Shown in pieces: positions 61,332-64,000 of a DNA stretch of 64,000 nucleotides. The notes under the pieces are model-generated. The model ran no database searches, was not told the DNA's origin, and saw only the letters and a program-made list of their open reading frames with translations. Numbering within the stretch: the first letter of the stretch is position 1; every line of letters starts with the position of its first letter. Both the position numbers and the translations under genes were made by a program. The stretch comes from Aminobacter aganoensis (GTDB lineage: Bacteria > Pseudomonadota > Alphaproteobacteria > Rhizobiales > Rhizobiaceae), in assembly GCF_014206975.1 (NCBI RefSeq), contig NZ_JACHOU010000021.1:16361-80360 (forward strand). Reading direction: 5' to 3'.

Positions 61332-62630
61332 ATGGTAAGCTTTACGGCAATCGTCCTCGATAGGCTAAGAAAGAGAGACAACCGGATCGATGCCCTCGCC
61401 AACGCCGTTCTCGAATGGTGGGACGACGAGGCGCTCCGCCAAGCCGCTTTGCTGGACCAAAAAGGCTCTGCAGGAAAGCAGCTCGCGGGCGTCACAATTG
61501 GCGTGAAAGCTAACATCGACGTCGCAGGTGTTCAAACGAATGCTGGGTCTCGCGTTCTCCTCGAAAGCCCACCTGCGATCCACGATGCACCCATAGTCGG
61601 GCAACTTCGCCAAGCAGGCGCGATCTTGCTTGCGCAAACGAACATGGTTGAATTCGCTTATGGAGCTCTTGGCACCAACCCAACCTTTGGCACTCCTCTA
61701 AGTCCCCTCTTCCCCGGCGAGAACAGAGTATCCGGGGGTTCTTCATCGGGCGCTGCGGTTACAGTAGCTCTTGGCATCGTCGACGCCGCTATTGGCACAG
61801 ACACCGCCGGGTCCGTGCGAATACCCGCCGCGTGTTGTGGTACCGTCGGCTTCAAGCCGACGCAGGGAAGATACAGTGAAGTAGGCATTATCCCGCTAGC
61901 GCCCACACTTGATACAGCGGGATTCCTCGCGACTGACGTCGCGACCGTCTCCCGCCTAGATGCCGCAGCGACCAAAACGATCTACCACGGAACAGCGCCG
62001 CCACGAATAGATGAACTATACTTCGTGGTGCCGCGTGGGTTCATCGAGGCAATCCGGTGTGATGCGGCCATCCTCGAGATCTTTGATGCGGCCATAGAGG
62101 CATTGCGGCAAGCTGGAGCCCAGATAGACGAAAGAGATATGTCTTACCTCCTTGATCCGGGTGTCGCTGCGCGCGCCGGCTCCGTTGCTTCTGTGGAGGC
62201 GTACTCCTGGCATTCCGCTCTTCTTGCAAGAAACGTTAGGGAATACGACCCGCGCGTCGCACCGCGAATTGCGGCAGGCGCGGACGCTTCTGCGAGCGCA
62301 TACTTTTCTGCTCGTCGGTCGCTGAGTGTCTTTGCAGACCGCTATGCAGGAGACGTGGCCGAGGCCGCAGCAATCCTGACGCCGACGATACCGACACGTC
62401 CCCCTCGCCTAGAGGACCTTTCGGACGATGACCAGTACTCGGCAGAGAGCTCCCGGATAATAAGCCTCACCGAATTCGCCAACTGTATCAATGTTCCCAG
62501 CCTCTCGCTGCCTCTCGGTAAAGGGACTGGCGCCGCGAGCATCTTGATTACCGGCCTGCACGGCAAAGACATACGGTTGTTGGAGACCGGGCGGGCCGTG
62601 GAGGCCCTCATCAACAAAATGGCCTCGTAA
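61332..62630 (+). CDS. Amidase signature enzyme
   Basis: A 432-residue amidase. Catalytic triad K59 (VTIGVKANID), cis-Ser S137 in SGGSSSGAAV and nucleophile S161 in TDTAGSVRIPA. The remaining signature GTVGFKPTQGRYS is intact. It would hydrolyse a carboxamide to an acid and ammonia. Located between the aldehyde dehydrogenase and nitrilase genes on the same strand, 62 and 49 bases apart. Confidence 0.9.
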   Translation: MVSFTAIVLDRLRKRDNRIDALANAVLEWWDDEALRQAALLDQKGSAGKQLAGVTIGVKANIDVAGVQTNAGSRVLLESPPAIHDAPIVGQLRQAGAILLAQTNMVEFAYGALGTNPTFGTPLSPLFPGENRVSGGSSSGAAVTVALGIVDAAIGTDTAGSVRIPAACCGTVGFKPTQGRYSEVGIIPLAPTLDTAGFLATDVATVSRLDAAATKTIYHGTAPPRIDELYFVVPRGFIEAIRCDAAILEIFDAAIEALRQAGAQIDERDMSYLLDPGVAARAGSVASVEAYSWHSALLARNVREYDPRVAPRIAAGADASASAYFSARRSLSVFADRYAGDVAEAAAILTPTIPTRPPRLEDLSDDDQYSAESSRIISLTEFANCINVPSLSLPLGKGTGAASILITGLHGKDIRLLETGRAVEALINKMAS

Positions 62631-62679
62631 CAGCGGCCATGTTGACACCGCTCAATAATCAAAAAAGGGGAGGTCGCAT

Positions 62680-63762
62680 ATGCTCTCGTACCAACACAAA
62701 CTCCGGGCGGCAGCCGTACAGGCGGAACCAGTTTGGTTGAACGCCGACAAGACTATTGGCAAAGCGGTCTCTCTAATTGAGCAAGCGTCAAAGAAAGGCG
62801 CGAAAATCGTAGCGTTCCCGGAGGTATTTATCCCGGGATATCCTTGGTGGATATGCTTGGGCAATTTGCCGTGGGGGCACAAGTTTATTGTTCCATACCA
62901 CGAGAACTCGCTCCAATTGCGCGATGTCAGAATGGCTAAACTGCAGGAAGCCGCGAAGAGACACTCAATTGCAGTGATAATGGGATACTCTGAGAGAGAT
63001 GGCGCAAGCCGATATATGAGCCAGGTCTTTATCGATGCCGATGGAACGATTGTGGGAAACAGACGGAAACTAAAACCTACCAGTGCGGAAAGAATGATCT
63101 ATGGCGAGGGGGACGGATCGGACTTCTTTGTACATGACTTCGAGTTTGGCCGCGTTGGGGCGCTTAATTGTTGGGAGCACTTTCAACCATTGAGTAAGAT
63201 GGCAATGTACAGTCTCCATGAGCAGATCCATGTTGCTAGTTGGCCGAGTATGCTCGTTGATGAGCCCGGAGCGAAGCAATCAAGCGCGAGCGTGAACGCC
63301 AGTCTTACTGTCACCTGCTCCTATGCACTTGAGGGGTCGTGCTTCGTGCTCTGTGCAACACAAGTGTACGGAAAAGCCGCCGTCGACGCGTTCTGCGATA
63401 CGGAGGACAAGAAACATCTTTTCGCTCTCGGAGGCGGCTTCGCTCGAATCTTCGGGCCTGGGGGAGCGACATTGGTAGACCCGCTTTCTCACGATGAAGA
63501 GGGTATCGTTTGTGCTGACATCGACCTCGCTGAGATCCTTGAGGCCAAGGCATCGGCTGATCCGGTTGGGCATTATTCGCGTGGAGATGCGTTGTCCCTG
63601 TTGATCAACCGAAACGGCAGAGCGCCAGTGCGCTTGCTGGACGAGAACGATCGGTTGGAGCTGCCGCTTCGCTACTTCCCTCGGAGTGCACCGACCAATG
63701 GACAAACGAGTATTCCGCTCGCGGAAACATCCGAAGGAAGCCGTGCGGGCGAGAAGCCCTGA
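62680..63762 (+). CDS. Nitrilase (carbon-nitrogen hydrolase)
   Basis: A 360-residue aliphatic-type nitrilase. The Glu-Lys-Cys triad is E48 in VAFPEVFIPGYPWW, K130 in RRKLKPTSAER, and C164 in GALNCWEHFQP, at the positions typical of true nitrilases. It would convert a nitrile to its carboxylic acid and ammonia. AAGGGGAGG lies before the ATG at 62680. Last gene of the operon, with the C-terminal tail rich in Ser and Glu. Confidence 0.9.
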   Translation: MLSYQHKLRAAAVQAEPVWLNADKTIGKAVSLIEQASKKGAKIVAFPEVFIPGYPWWICLGNLPWGHKFIVPYHENSLQLRDVRMAKLQEAAKRHSIAVIMGYSERDGASRYMSQVFIDADGTIVGNRRKLKPTSAERMIYGEGDGSDFFVHDFEFGRVGALNCWEHFQPLSKMAMYSLHEQIHVASWPSMLVDEPGAKQSSASVNASLTVTCSYALEGSCFVLCATQVYGKAAVDAFCDTEDKKHLFALGGGFARIFGPGGATLVDPLSHDEEGIVCADIDLAEILEAKASADPVGHYSRGDALSLLINRNGRAPVRLLDENDRLELPLRYFPRSAPTNGQTSIPLAETSEGSRAGEKP

Positions 63763-64000
63763 TTGAATCGGAACCTCTTATTCGGATGACGAGACCGAGA
63801 TCACGAATCGCCATGTTTTCGCTCGATGCCACCATAGGAGCAGAGGGAGTGACGATATAGACTTCCTCCACATTCGCTCGAATGCGGAGGAGCTGTCTGT
63901 GACGTTAGAGCGTGTTGCGTTTGACGTGATTCAGGATTCCCATTTTGGTTTGGGGATGATTCATTGTGGTTCGAAGGAGAACCGCTATGGGCAAGCCGCT
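63763..64000 (+). mobile_element. Downstream region and left end of a probable IS630-type element (partial)
   Basis: After the nitrilase stop no further gene is seen until an ATG at 63987 preceded by AAGGAGAACC. The available codons read MGKPL, a common IS630-family transposase opening. The sequence before it, GAGCGTGTTGCGTTTGACGTGATTC and on, could be its terminal repeat. Too little is inside the window to be certain. A minus-strand frame at 63605-63871 is a shadow. Confidence 0.4.

Noticed and set aside
1..64000. CRISPR array, rRNA or tRNA genes
   Set aside because: No regularly spaced repeats of CRISPR type and no cloverleaf or rRNA sequence was noticed by eye. A tRNA scan was not possible.

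Overview
The window is high-GC alphaproteobacterial DNA, most likely from a Rhizobiales host related to Mesorhizobium. It opens with the last 50 codons of guaA (GMP synthase), followed at once by a P4-type tyrosine integrase. This is the left end of an integrative and conjugative element (ICE) inserted in the 3' end of guaA, the target used by IntG-type integrases of mesorhizobial ICEs. No second guaA end is visible, so the right end of the element probably lies beyond base 64000.

Layout. 1-2.2 kb: guaA end, repeated integrase arm-type sites, integrase, AlpA-like regulator. 2.4-14.1 kb: a defence and restriction-modification island with an SMC-like ATPase whose small upstream partner carries a nonsense codon, an HTH-Z1 helicase-like protein, HNH and GIY-YIG nucleases, an unidentified protein, a Vsr nickase, a DUF4928 protein, a probable PD-(D/E)xK endonuclease, a C5-cytosine methyltransferase and a ribbon-helix-helix regulator with a 31-bp perfect palindrome. 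14.3-21.7 kb: ICE maintenance and accessory genes (ParB-like, DUF2958, DUF736, DUF932, MucR). Two of these share a long repeated leader. 21.8-24.4 kb: an excision-control module matching the qseC-qseM-fseA-rdfS genes of ICEMlSymR7A, including a +1 frameshift site at a UUU codon. 24.4-42.6 kb: RepA-like initiator with iterons, TraF peptidase, lytic transglycosylase, VirD2-like relaxase, TraG coupling protein and a complete trbBCDEJKLFGI mating-pore operon.

42.7-64 kb is cargo that looks less GC-rich by eye: a luxR-luxI pair with a LysR gene, a GMC oxidoreductase, a gamma-glutamyltransferase, an AraC regulator, a BVMO-like monooxygenase with two SDR dehydrogenases, and an operon of a five-gene dipeptide-type ABC importer with aldehyde dehydrogenase, amidase and nitrilase. 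The last bases resemble the start of an IS630-type transposase gene.

How it works together (inference from the R7A paradigm): acyl-homoserine-lactone signalling would activate fseA. FseA is made only when ribosomes slip +1, QseM would antagonise it, and QseC would control QseM. FseA would switch on rdfS, whose product directs the integrase to excise the ICE. The relaxase, TraG and Trb system would then transfer it, while RepA and the ParB-like protein may stabilise the excised circle. The cargo looks like an uptake and degradation cluster for a nitrile-, amide- or gamma-glutamyl-containing compound, but its substrate cannot be read from sequence.
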